A stretch of DNA of 38,577 nt from an uncultured Bacillota bacterium (GTDB lineage: Bacteria; Bacillota_I; Bacilli_A; RF39; UBA660): contig CANSWR010000009.1 of the NCBI GenBank assembly GCA_947650795.1, forward strand, positions 1-38,577, given 5' to 3'. Below are positions 1 to 7,994 of the stretch, piece by piece. Each line of letters starts with the position of its first letter. Positions within the stretch are counted from its first letter, which is position 1. Position numbers and translations under genes: made by a program. The notes under the pieces are model-generated. The model was given only the letters and a program-made list of their open reading frames with translations, was not told where the DNA came from and made no database searches.

Positions 1-99
1 TTGCGTATTACCTGGAAATAGTTTGTACGAAACAGGCAGTCCATTGTTATCTATATAAAGTCCCATCTGTACTATAGGTTCGTTTCTATTTTCTTTGCT
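1..99 (-). pseudogene. IS1634-like (IS4 superfamily) transposase fragment
   Basis: Read on the minus strand from 99 down to the window edge, one open frame gives 33 residues that begin SKENRNEPIVQMGL and end SYKLFPGNTQ. This resembles the conserved segment around the first catalytic aspartate of IS1634-type DDE transposases (pattern SKExRPNPIVQMGL...D..G.P.SY.LFPGNT). The codon just upstream in this frame, at 100-102, is a stop, so the homology begins abruptly at about 99, where an IS91-type remnant starts on the other strand. The rest of the copy, if present, lies beyond the left edge. The family is assigned from remembered motifs, not a search. Confidence 0.6.
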
Positions 100-693
100 T
101 TAGGTAATAATTATTCTAAAAAATTTGACTTTATTCCTTTTGATATGCTTCGTAAACGTTTTCAAAAAATACTTTTAGACTTACTTCAAAAAGACATTGG
201 TAAAGAAAAATTTAGAAGTATCAAAAATAAAGTTTATTCTAAGTCTTCTAATGGTTTCTATGTAAGAGCTAAAAAGAATGAATTTCCTAATTCTAAAAAA
301 GCTATTTCTTATATTTTAAGATATTGTGGTAGACCTTGCTTTGCTGAATATCGTATAATAGATATAGATAGCGAAGATTATATCTCTTTTTGGTATCAAA
401 GACATGAAGATGATAAATTCGTTATTGAAAAAATTCACATATTTGAATTCATTGCTAGAATTATTAGACATATTCCAGAAAAGGGTTTTAAAACTATTAG
501 ATACTATGGTTTCTACGCTTCTAAATCTCATAAACTTTATAATACTTGTAGATTATTAATAGATACAGCTAAAGTACCATTTTATAAATCTTTACTTAAA
601 TGGAGAAATTTCATTTATACTACTTTTAAACATGATCCTTTGAAATGTCCTAACTGTGGTTCCACTATGACTTTTGAATATGCATTTACTTAA
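100..693 (+). pseudogene. IS91-family (Y2) transposase, C-terminal part only
   Basis: The open frame continues upstream of the ATG at 145 to about 100 (residues GNNYSKKFDFIPF, then MLRKRFQKILLDLL), so 145 is an internal Met and not the true start. The visible protein carries the C-terminal half of the Y2 transposase domain: an AISYILRYCGRPCFAEYR segment, then HIFEFIARIIRHIPEKGFKTIRYYGFYAS-type residues (about 93-127), and a C-terminal Cys pair (CPNCGS, about 170-175). The N-terminal zinc finger and the HUH metal-binding motif of IS91/IS801 transposases are absent. The 5' end is replaced by an oppositely oriented IS1634-like fragment, so this copy should be unable to transpose by itself. Confidence 0.75.
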
Positions 694-711
694 AGGAGTT
701 AAGGTTTATTT

Positions 712-924
712 ATGAAAAATCCAAAAGAAATCGAATTTATTTGTACAAGATGCAAAACTAAAGAAAGGATAACAACTGAAATAGTAGAAATGCTAGATAA
801 AGCAGATCAAATTGGAGTTGATACTTCAGTACCACCTAGATTTGACTGTGAAAAATGTCCAGGAAAAATGGTACCCATCTATTATGTAGGAGTTAATGGA
901 AAAGTATATGAATATAAAGAATGA
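712..924 (+). CDS. small zinc-ribbon protein downstream of IS91-type transposase
   Basis: This 70-residue acidic protein has two CxxC pairs (CTRC near residue 11 and CEKC near residue 46), as expected of a small zinc ribbon. It has no signal peptide or membrane segment. An AAGGAG site at about 693-698 lies 13 bases before the ATG, and the gene starts 18 bases after the transposase stop, so the two are probably co-transcribed. A strong hairpin terminator follows it. I infer that it is an accessory gene of the IS91-type element. Its function is unknown. It is intact although the transposase is truncated. Confidence 0.6.
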   Translation: MKNPKEIEFICTRCKTKERITTEIVEMLDKADQIGVDTSVPPRFDCEKCPGKMVPIYYVGVNGKVYEYKE

Positions 925-937
925 TAAATTCAATCAT

Positions 938-976
938 AAAGATTGGGTATGTTTTCACATACCCAATCTTTATTTT
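938..976 (+). terminator. rho-independent terminator after the Zn-ribbon gene
   Basis: A perfect 14-bp stem (938-951 with 958-971) closes a 6-base loop and is followed by a T-rich stretch (TTTATTTTA). It sits 14 bases after the stop of the small zinc-ribbon gene and ends the IS91-type transcription unit. Confidence 0.8.
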
Positions 977-999
977 ACAAACACATTTTCGTCAGTTCT

Positions 1000-1024
1000 C
1001 TTATAGGTTGAAATTTCCTATAAG
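1000..1024. repeat. 8-bp inverted repeat upstream of AAA ATPase
   Basis: CTTATAGG (1000-1007) and CCTATAAG (1017-1024) form a perfect inverted repeat with a 9-base spacer. It lies 30 bases before the ATPase ATG, at the point where the open frame of the ATPase begins (an in-frame TAG at 1004-1006). It could be an operator or a scar of the element's left end. There is no T-tract, so it is not a terminator. Confidence 0.4.
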
Positions 1025-1054
1025 ACAAAAAAAGACATCATAATCGAAGGATTA

Positions 1055-1951
1055 ATGAGGTCTAAAGGTGTTTATTTACTTGTATCAAAACCTAAAGTGG
1101 GAAAGTCTATGTTGGCACTGCAACTTTCCTACTGTATAACCAATGGATTACCATTTCTAGGACACAAAGTAATTCCATCACCTGTCTTATATATTAGCAC
1201 AGAGTCCGATTTTGGTCAATTACAGGACCGTTATAAAACACTAGGTCTAATTCCAAAAAAGGATTCTTTATTCATTATAGATAGAGATGGGAAACCTAAT
1301 ATAAGCATACTAGATCATGAAGAGAAATTTGATGATTTTTCTGGTGATAAAACAACAAATAAATTAGTAATCATTGATATGCTTAAAGATATGGATTTAG
1401 GTATCTCCTACGATATAAATGATTTTCAAGATGTAGCACAAAAGTTAATGCCTAAGTTAAGAGAATTATGTGAGAAATATAATCTCACAATATTATTTAC
1501 ACATCACCTAAATAAAAGAAATGAAACATTAGGTAGCACAGCTTTTGATGCTTGTATAGATGGAAAAATAACTTTGTTTGAAACTAGAAACGACCATAAT
1601 CATTTAATTATGAAAGTAATTAATAGAGATTTTCCTGGATTAGATATGAACTTAAAAAGAAATGAAAATCAAACTTTTAAAATAAGTAATCCAGTTGAAG
1701 ATGATGAACTTGATGAGAACTTAATTCTTTTTATCAAATATGCATCATTAAAGAAAGATTTTGAATTTACTCCTACCAGTATTATTCATGATGCTAAATT
1801 AAAGACAACAGCATTACGATTTGGAAGAATGTTAAATGCAAATATGGATTTATTACAAAGAGAAGGACTTCATATAACGAAGAACAGAACAAGTGATAAA
1901 AGAATTTATCATTGTATATATGAAGAACCTAACCTCGAAGATGATGAATAA
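1055..1951 (+). CDS. RepA-like AAA ATPase (AAA_25 type) of a mobilizable element
   Basis: This is a RecA-fold P-loop ATPase of the kind encoded beside relaxases in mobilizable elements. Walker A is SKPKVGKS (residues 11-18); a Walker B strand, NKLVIIDM, lies near residues 102-109; and FTHHLNKR (about 150) matches the sensor region. The C-terminal ~70 residues look like a winged-helix segment. The frame stays open upstream to 1007 and encodes KKDIIIEGLMRSKGVYLLV. This continues the usual family N-terminus, yet no ATG, GTG or TTG lies there. Either ATG 1055 is used (weak AAGGA three bases before) or the gene is 5'-truncated. By analogy it would assist replication of the excised circle as a helicase-type ATPase. 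Confidence 0.65.
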   Translation: MRSKGVYLLVSKPKVGKSMLALQLSYCITNGLPFLGHKVIPSPVLYISTESDFGQLQDRYKTLGLIPKKDSLFIIDRDGKPNISILDHEEKFDDFSGDKTTNKLVIIDMLKDMDLGISYDINDFQDVAQKLMPKLRELCEKYNLTILFTHHLNKRNETLGSTAFDACIDGKITLFETRNDHNHLIMKVINRDFPGLDMNLKRNENQTFKISNPVEDDELDENLILFIKYASLKKDFEFTPTSIIHDAKLKTTALRFGRMLNANMDLLQREGLHITKNRTSDKRIYHCIYEEPNLEDDE

Positions 1952-2031
1952 TCATCTTCTAAAAATAAGAACGAGGCACGTTTTGTTGCAAAGCAATGAA
2001 AGTGGCGATAGTGATTATTTTGGGATTTTTA

Positions 2032-2086
2032 AGGGTGAACCCTCACGATTGGGCTATGCCCTAGTGAGATAGGTCATAAATGACCT
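2032..2086 (+). other. oriT-like cluster of inverted repeats before the relaxase gene
   Basis: Three consecutive inverted repeats lie in the 171-base gap before the relaxase. They are AGGGTGAACCCT (2032-2043); CTCAC (2042-2046) pairing with GTGAG (2064-2068) around an inner GGGC-TAT-GCCC hairpin (2051-2061); and AGGTCATAAATGACCT (2071-2086). MobV relaxases usually nick at hairpins just 5' of their own gene, so I infer that this is the transfer origin. The nick site cannot be read from the sequence. Confidence 0.5.
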
Positions 2087-2122
2087 CTACTACTAAAATC
2101 ATAAGTAAAGGAGGATAAAAAA

Positions 2123-3547
2123 TTGTATGATGGCAAACAAGTAGTACGAGTAGTAACCCAATATAAGAAAGCAGACCTTTATAATATCGGTGTTGAAATG
2201 AAAGATAGAAAAGGTACAGGAAATTATGATATTGAACGAAGAGAATTTAATTATGAATATGTATCTCTTACTCAAAATAACCTTTATCAAGAAGTAAAAA
2301 AGAAGTTAAAGGATAGAAAAATAGAATATCTAGATAGACCTAACAATAATCTATTAAATGGTGTAACATTCACAAGTGGTCCTGAATTTTTTCAATCACT
2401 TGGAATGAAATTTAAAGATAGTGGTAGAACTTATCATACTGGCGATAAAAAAGGACAAGCAGTAATGATTCCTGTTATCAAATCAAAGGAAGATATACCT
2501 AATGCTGTAACTTACTTTTTTGATTCTTGTATGGAATTTTTAAAAGACTATGTTGGTGAAGAGAATATACTTCTTTCTCAAATCCATTATGATGAAGATA
2601 CTCCTCACCTACAAGCCTATTTTGTTCCCGTTGTAAACAAAGTTAAAAGAAAATGTTTTGTAAGGGATAAAAATGGTAATGTCGTAAAAGAAAAAACAAC
2701 AAATAAAAAAGGTATGACTACTATTACTCCAAAATTACTTCGTGATGATAAAGGGAAAATCGTTTATGAAGAAGTCGAAGGAACTTTCCTCAATTGTGAT
2801 CAATTTTGGAAAGATAGAGGTGGCAAATTATCTTTTCATAAAATGCAAAATGCCTTTAATGAATTTATTACAGAAAAGGGCTTTAACCTTTATCGTGGTA
2901 ATATTGGAAGTAATAAAGAAAATCAAACTAAATTAGATTATGATATAGCTGAGAAAAAAGCCGAATTAGAAGAATTAAACAAAGAAAAGGAAAATACCTT
3001 AAAGATTATTGAAAATTCTAAAAATGGGCTTAAAAATATTGAAAATAATGATAGTAATTTAAATCCTGTTAAAAGGAAATTTGGTGGTTATAAAAATGAG
3101 GATGTTCTTAGATTCATAAAATACACAAGAGGTTTAGAGCATAAAATAATTATCTTATCTACCGATAACTCCAATAAAGATATAGAAATAAATAAACTGA
3201 CTGAAGAAAATAAGACTTTTAAAAATAATAAGGAACTCCTAAAAAGAAATGAAATTATTAAAGAACAAAAATCTACTATCCAAGATCAAAAAGAAGAAAT
3301 TAGTAAATTAAGTGGTTTAGTAGATGTATTAAATAATAATATTGCTAGTCTTAAAGATAAATTAGAAACTGAAGTTAATAAGTGGAAAAATCTTTTCCAA
3401 AAAATGTGTAAGGCAATAGATAAAGTTTTAAAACGAGATAAGCCTAAAGAAAGACTTGAGGACTATGAAGATATAGCAGATGCTATTAATCATGGTTATT
3501 ACGGCAAAAACAATAAGAATAAAGATGATTTTGAAATCGAAAGATAG
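2123..3547 (+). CDS. MobV-family relaxase (Mob/Pre plasmid recombination type)
   Basis: This nicking relaxase would start single-strand DNA transfer of the element from oriT. The first ~210 residues form the Mob_Pre domain, with the metal-binding motif HYDEDTPHLQAYFVPV starting at His155 (second His at 162). The last ~190 residues are a Lys/Glu-rich coiled coil typical of MobV proteins. The start is TTG at 2123: a perfect AAAGGAGG (2107-2114) lies 8 bases before it, and the family N-terminus (here YDGKQVVRVVTQYKKADL) fits. The length of 474 residues is normal and the frame is intact. An oriT-like hairpin cluster lies directly upstream, and the integrase gene follows 96 bases downstream. Confidence 0.88.
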   Translation: MYDGKQVVRVVTQYKKADLYNIGVEMKDRKGTGNYDIERREFNYEYVSLTQNNLYQEVKKKLKDRKIEYLDRPNNNLLNGVTFTSGPEFFQSLGMKFKDSGRTYHTGDKKGQAVMIPVIKSKEDIPNAVTYFFDSCMEFLKDYVGEENILLSQIHYDEDTPHLQAYFVPVVNKVKRKCFVRDKNGNVVKEKTTNKKGMTTITPKLLRDDKGKIVYEEVEGTFLNCDQFWKDRGGKLSFHKMQNAFNEFITEKGFNLYRGNIGSNKENQTKLDYDIAEKKAELEELNKEKENTLKIIENSKNGLKNIENNDSNLNPVKRKFGGYKNEDVLRFIKYTRGLEHKIIILSTDNSNKDIEINKLTEENKTFKNNKELLKRNEIIKEQKSTIQDQKEEISKLSGLVDVLNNNIASLKDKLETEVNKWKNLFQKMCKAIDKVLKRDKPKERLEDYEDIADAINHGYYGKNNKNKDDFEIER

Positions 3548-3555
3548 AACTATCA

Positions 3556-3607
3556 GCACTTCTATTGGAGAAACCTATCAATTATGGTAAACTACCAATT
3601 GAAGTGC
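3556..3607. repeat. 13-bp near-perfect inverted repeat between relaxase and integrase
   Basis: The arms at 3556-3568 and 3595-3607 match at 12 of 13 positions and are separated by 26 bases. The repeat lies 36 bases before the integrase ATG. There is no T-tract after it, so a terminator is unlikely. A control site for integrase expression or a recombinase arm site is possible (inference). Confidence 0.45.
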
Positions 3608-3643
3608 GTGTATAGTCTAAACTAAGCAAAGGAGGAATAATAA

Positions 3644-4789
3644 ATGGCAGTTAGACTATTAGAAGAAAAGAAATGGACCAAAGATGGTCGAAAATATATA
3701 TGGTATGTTTGGGAAACTGGTTTGGATGGTAAAAAACATAAGAAGTTTTCCAAAGCATATAAAACAGAAGCAGAAGCAAAGCGTGCTGAAAAAGAATATT
3801 TAAAAATGTCTGAAGTATTTGAAGGTGATATGAATATGACCTTCAAAGAATTATACACTAAGTATTACGAGGTTCAAAAAGATATTGTAAGATACTCAAC
3901 CTTAAAAACTTATCGAGATAGAATCAAATATATTGGAATGTTTGATAAAGTTAAACTAAAGGATATGGATGCTATTCATTATCAAAAATGGAGAGCTGAA
4001 ATGATGAAAGTCGATATTTCAAATAGTTATAAAAATGAAATTCAAAAGTTTTTAAAGATAGTCATTAATTGGGCTGTTAAGACTTATGGATTCAATATGA
4101 ATAAGTTTTATGGTCGAATGGAACCTTTTACTTCGGCATCAGATATAAAGAAAGAAATGGACTTTTATACTTTAGAAGAATTTAATCAATTTATATATTC
4201 TGCACCAAATTTACAAATTAAATGTATGTATGAAACTTTATATTATTGTGGACTTCGTAGAGGTGAAGCTAGAGGATTACAATGGAAAGACGTTAATTGG
4301 ATTGATAAAAGATTATCAGTTACAAAACAAGCAGTAACTCATGGTTCTGAAAATTCCACAAATTACGAATTAACAAAACCTAAAACGCAAAAAAGCAACA
4401 GGATATTACCTATTGCAGAAATACTTTTTAGAGATTTAAAACAATTATATGAAGAACAAAAACAATTTGCTGAGTTTAATGATGAATGGTTTATATTTGG
4501 AAATTTCATTCCTATAACCTTCTATCAAATGAGACATAAGAATATAGAAATTGCTAGAGATGCTAATATCAAGAGAATAAGGTTACATGATTTTAGACAC
4601 AGCTGTGCATCTTTACTAATAAACAACAATGCTAATATAGCAGTTGTATCTCAATTCTTAGGTCATGCATCTATTGAAGAAACTCTAGATACTTACACTC
4701 ACATGTTCAAAGATAAACTTAGCGATGCTGTTAATACTATAAATAAACTAACTTGTCCCGAACCTACGATAGTGGATTTTGGTAGTTAG
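3644..4789 (+). CDS. int: tyrosine integrase of the mobilizable element
   Basis: This is a site-specific recombinase of the tyrosine family that would integrate and excise the element. It has an N-terminal AP2-like arm-binding region (about 1-55), a core-binding SAM-like domain (about 60-160) and a catalytic domain (about 175-375). Catalytic residues are visible: Arg205 in GLRRGE, a lysine in the beta-hairpin KPKTQKSNR, His315/Arg318 in HDFRHS, His341 in LGHAS, and Tyr351 in LDTYTHM. The length of 381 residues is standard for Tn916-type integrases. An AAAGGAGG site precedes the ATG. The gene is intact, so the element may still move if its ends survive. Confidence 0.92.
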   Translation: MAVRLLEEKKWTKDGRKYIWYVWETGLDGKKHKKFSKAYKTEAEAKRAEKEYLKMSEVFEGDMNMTFKELYTKYYEVQKDIVRYSTLKTYRDRIKYIGMFDKVKLKDMDAIHYQKWRAEMMKVDISNSYKNEIQKFLKIVINWAVKTYGFNMNKFYGRMEPFTSASDIKKEMDFYTLEEFNQFIYSAPNLQIKCMYETLYYCGLRRGEARGLQWKDVNWIDKRLSVTKQAVTHGSENSTNYELTKPKTQKSNRILPIAEILFRDLKQLYEEQKQFAEFNDEWFIFGNFIPITFYQMRHKNIEIARDANIKRIRLHDFRHSCASLLINNNANIAVVSQFLGHASIEETLDTYTHMFKDKLSDAVNTINKLTCPEPTIVDFGS

Positions 4790-4856
4790 TCGGTAGTTGA
4801 AAGGAAAAATTATTAAATGTTAAAATTTACAAGTCCTTATTTTAAGCCAAAAAAAT

Positions 4857-4882
4857 GAGCAGAACTTTTAATCGTTCTACTC
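4857..4882. repeat. hairpin after integrase, possible part of attachment region
   Basis: GAGCAGAAC (4857-4865) pairs with GTTCTACTC (4874-4882) with one mismatch, and the flanking CCAAAA / TTTTGG can extend the structure. TTTTAATCGT occurs both in its loop region and again at about 4917-4926. A further short hairpin (GCATAG 4937-4942 with CTATGC 4954-4959) follows. None has a T-tract. This 236-base gap should contain the integrase-proximal attachment site, but I could not locate it. Confidence 0.35.
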
Positions 4883-5025
4883 TTCAGGGGGTTTTGGTTG
4901 AATACACTCTCACCTTTTAATCGTAAGAGCGAATTCGCATAGCATTTTCTCTACTATGCTAATTTAATAATATACTGTTTTATTAAAAAAGTCAATTAAT
5001 TTTTTTATAAGCGTTTACTATACGT

Positions 5026-5742
5026 TTATAAATTTACGTTATGATATACGTTACTTACGTCATCTACTTCTTCTAGCATTGTTAAAATTTTATTAAAAGC
5101 AGTTAAATCTTCTCCTTCTAAAGTAACCATATCTTTTGCATATTTACCTATTTCATCAATTTCAAAATTAATTCCTGAAAATGATTCTTCTAATACCTTT
5201 TTCATTTTAGTTAAATTACTTGGTTCTGAATAAATTAATAACATGTCTCCATCATTTTCTATATCATTAACTTCTATTTCTGCATTAAACAATACATCCA
5301 TTATTTCATCTTCAGTGTGGCCTTTTATTCCTAAAACGCATAAATTTTCATACATAAAAGATACAGCACCTTGACCCGCTATTTTAGCTGCAGTTTTGTT
5401 TGCAACTGTTTTAATGCTTGCTACGGTTCTATTTACATTATCTGTAAGACATTTAATTATCATATTACTTCCATTGGGTCCAAAAGCTTCATATTCGCAA
5501 ACAGTATAATTTTCTTCTACACCTTTATTAACTTTGTCTATAGATCTGTTAATTACATCTGCTGGAACTTGCTCTTTTTTTGCTTTTTCTATAATTCTTT
5601 TTAATGCTGGATTTCCCTCTGGATTTGCGCCTCCACTTTTAGCTATTCTATAAATCTCTTTTGCATATATAGAATATAATTTTGACTTAGCTGCTGCTGT
5701 TTTTGCCATTGAAGCAGCTCTTACTTCATGTGCTCTTCCCAT
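5026..5742 (-). CDS. yebC: YebC/PmpR family protein (DUF28)
   Basis: This is a highly conserved three-domain bacterial protein, long annotated as a transcriptional regulator; recent work on the family points to a ribosome-associated role at difficult (proline-rich) sequences. The N-terminus MGRAHEVRAASMAKTAAAKSKLY and the motif GGANPEGNPALKRIIEKAK near residue 40 are diagnostic. The product of 238 residues is full length. An upstream in-frame GTG at 5751 overlaps the Shine-Dalgarno AGGAG, whereas the ATG at 5742 lies 8 bases after AGGAG and gives the canonical N-terminus, so 5742 is chosen. It starts 12 bases after the recG stop and is probably co-transcribed with it. Confidence 0.93.
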   Translation of the reverse strand: MGRAHEVRAASMAKTAAAKSKLYSIYAKEIYRIAKSGGANPEGNPALKRIIEKAKKEQVPADVINRSIDKVNKGVEENYTVCEYEAFGPNGSNMIIKCLTDNVNRTVASIKTVANKTAAKIAGQGAVSFMYENLCVLGIKGHTEDEIMDVLFNAEIEVNDIENDGDMLLIYSEPSNLTKMKKVLEESFSGINFEIDEIGKYAKDMVTLEGEDLTAFNKILTMLEEVDDVSNVYHNVNL

Positions 5743-5753
5743 ATTTATCACTC

Positions 5754-7751
5754 CTAATCTAAACTTTTGATTTCGTTTATTATTTTATAATATTTTTCAT
5801 TATTTTTAAAGTTATTTCTGATGTTTTTTAATAGAAATTCTTCAGAATCTTCTTTTGCTGCAAGTAAAATTTTAAAATCATTATTTATAGATGCTATTTT
5901 AAAAGATTGCTCTCCACTTTGTCTTTGTCCAAAAAGATCTCCTTCCTTTCTCATTTCGAAGTCTTTTTCTGTTATATAAAATCCATCTGTACTTTCTTCT
6001 AAAACTTTTAATCTTTTATTGCTTTTACTTCCCATCAAAATACAAGTACTTTCTAGGCTATTTCTTCCAATTCTACCTCTTAATTGATGAAGTGTCGCAA
6101 GTCCAAATCTTTCAGCATTGAATATTATCATCATTGTAGCATTAGGAACATCCACACCAACTTCTATAACAGTCGTTGATACTAAAATTTTTGTTTTTCC
6201 ATTTTTAAAATCTTTCATTATTTTTTCTTTATCTTCTTTTTCTAGTTTACCATGCAATGAAGCTATTTCTATTTTCTTATTAAATGCTATATCTAATTTA
6301 TTTTTTAAATCGTTTACAGTAGTAAGTTCACTGTTTTCTGTTTCTTCTATAAGAGGAGTAACTACATAAATTTGATGATTTTTTTTGATTTCTTCAAGCA
6401 TCATATATAATACATCTTTTATTTCTTTTTCACTCTTTATAACAGTTTTTATTTCTTTTCTACCACTTGGCTTGGTCTTTATAAGTGAAACATCCATATC
6501 ACCATAAACTGTTAAAGCGTATGTTCTTGGTATAGGAGTTGCTGACATATATAAAATATCAGGAATTAATCCTTTATTTCTTAAAGAGTTTCGTTGATTT
6601 ACTCCAAATCTATGTTGCTCATCAGTTATTACTAAACCTAAATTTTTAAATTTTACTCTATCACTTATAAGAGAATGTGTCCCAATGAGCAAATCTATTT
6701 TTCCATTTTTAAGTTCTTCATAAATTATTTCTTTATCTTTTCTTTTTGTACTTCCTAATAAAAGTGCAACTTTCATATTTGTATGCTCTAACAAGGTGCA
6801 AACATTATTGTAATGTTGTGTCGCTAAGATTTCTGTAGGTGCCATTAATGCTGTTTGATATCCTGCTAAATAGCATTCATAAGAAGCTGTTATTCCTACA
6901 ATAGTTTTTCCACTCCCAACATCTCCACATAGTAATCTATTCATTCTGTTATGACTTGTTAAATCTTTATGAATTTCATTTATTGATTTTTTTTGATCTT
7001 CTGTCAACTCAAAAGGTAACATTCCAAGAAATTCTTGTAATTCTTTTAGTTCTACTTTTTTTGGTTGTTTATTATTATCTTTTTTTTTGACATATTTTAA
7101 ATAATTAATTTTAAACATAAATTCAAATAATTCTTCATATATTAATCTTATTTTTGCTTTTTTTGTATCATTTATATTATATGGATGATGGATTTTTCTT
7201 ATAGCTTCTTCTTTACTTATAAATTTATATTTCTCTTTATATTCTAAAGGAATGTAATCTATAACTTTAGGTGACATTTTTAACGCTGTATCTATCAGTT
7301 TAATCATTTGTTTATTATTTATTCCTTGAGTAAGATGATAAACGCTTTCTGTGCTACCTTCTTGCACTTCACTAAATAAGATATTATTTGCTACTATTAT
7401 ATTTTTCTTTACATTATACTTCCCAGTAATAGTTACTCGCTTTCCTACTACTATATGATTTTTTATAAATGCTCTATTATAAATTGTAATATTTATTAAT
7501 TTTCCATTAGTATTTAGTTTAAAATTTAAGCTATTTAATTTAGCTCTAAAATACCTAGATATAGGTAAACTTTCTATTGTTCCTACCACTACTACTTGTG
7601 AATCGTTTTGTATTTCATTTATATCATTAATTTTATATTCAATATATTTATCTGGATAATATTCGATTAAATCTTCTATACTAAATATATTTAATGAGTT
7701 TAGTAATTGCTCGTTTTTTTCTCCTAAGCCTTTCATGGTTTGTAAGTTCAT
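5754..7751 (-). CDS. recG: ATP-dependent DNA helicase RecG
   Basis: This branch-migration helicase remodels stalled replication forks and Holliday junctions. It has an N-terminal wedge/OB domain (about 1-220), Walker A GDVGSGKT (about residues 275-283), the DEQH box (about 375-378), the SATPIPRT motif just after it, and the arginine-finger motif QLRGRIGR (about 555-562). The length of 665 residues is slightly shorter than E. coli RecG, as in many Firmicutes. The start at 7751 has no clear Shine-Dalgarno site. A second Met five codons on (MKGLGEKNEQLL) is nearly as good, because RecG N-termini often begin near a KGVG motif. Confidence 0.95.
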   Translation of the reverse strand: MNLQTMKGLGEKNEQLLNSLNIFSIEDLIEYYPDKYIEYKINDINEIQNDSQVVVVGTIESLPISRYFRAKLNSLNFKLNTNGKLINITIYNRAFIKNHIVVGKRVTITGKYNVKKNIIVANNILFSEVQEGSTESVYHLTQGINNKQMIKLIDTALKMSPKVIDYIPLEYKEKYKFISKEEAIRKIHHPYNINDTKKAKIRLIYEELFEFMFKINYLKYVKKKDNNKQPKKVELKELQEFLGMLPFELTEDQKKSINEIHKDLTSHNRMNRLLCGDVGSGKTIVGITASYECYLAGYQTALMAPTEILATQHYNNVCTLLEHTNMKVALLLGSTKRKDKEIIYEELKNGKIDLLIGTHSLISDRVKFKNLGLVITDEQHRFGVNQRNSLRNKGLIPDILYMSATPIPRTYALTVYGDMDVSLIKTKPSGRKEIKTVIKSEKEIKDVLYMMLEEIKKNHQIYVVTPLIEETENSELTTVNDLKNKLDIAFNKKIEIASLHGKLEKEDKEKIMKDFKNGKTKILVSTTVIEVGVDVPNATMMIIFNAERFGLATLHQLRGRIGRNSLESTCILMGSKSNKRLKVLEESTDGFYITEKDFEMRKEGDLFGQRQSGEQSFKIASINNDFKILLAAKEDSEEFLLKNIRNNFKNNEKYYKIINEIKSLD

Positions 7752-7959
7752 AAATATTCTCGTATAATCAATCCTATTAGAAAATTAATCTATTTGATTG
7801 ATTCCTTTCTGTTAATATTTGATTTATTATACTTCCTCTTAATATACATTTTACTTCACAAACATATTTTTGTCAATCTTTATATTTATCTTTTTATTTT
7901 GTTTTGTGTACTAATTTAATAACATTTTATTTTTTTATGTAATTTTATTTAAAAAATGG
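7752..7959. other. AT-rich intergenic region upstream of recG
   Basis: No ORF, tRNA or clear hairpin is visible in these 208 bases. The segment is T-rich on the plus strand. It should hold the recG-yebC promoter on the minus strand, but I see no match good enough to place it. A plus-strand promoter for a small RNA begins at 7960. Confidence 0.5.
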
Positions 7960-7988
7960 TTGACTTTTTACCACTTTTCCTTTAGTAT
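7960..7988 (+). promoter_or_regulatory. sigma-A type promoter of the small RNA candidate
   Basis: TTGACT (7960-7965) and TAGTAT (7983-7988) are separated by exactly 17 bases, on the plus strand in a region where all neighbouring genes are on the minus strand. Transcription would start at about 7995, just before the first hairpin. Confidence 0.55.
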
Positions 7989-7994
7989 ATAGAC

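Larger units (their letters stand above)
925..5025 (+). mobile_element. integrative mobilizable element: AAA ATPase, oriT-like region, MobV relaxase, tyrosine integrase
   Basis: Three consecutive plus-strand genes encode a RepA-like AAA ATPase, a Mob/Pre (MobV) relaxase and a tyrosine recombinase. This is the usual content of a small element mobilized in trans by a helper conjugative element. No type IV secretion genes are present. The integrase is last, which normally places one attachment site in the 4790-5025 interval, just before the convergent yebC gene. I found no convincing direct repeat defining attL/attR, so the limits given are only the flanking gene borders. The ATPase seems to lack its N-terminus, so the left end may be eroded by the adjacent IS debris. 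Confidence 0.65.

Noticed and set aside
5000-5030. Inverted repeat TTTATAAGCGT / ACGTTTATAAA after yebC as a terminator
   Set aside because: On the yebC strand the repeat is followed by A's, not T's, so it does not fit a rho-independent terminator.
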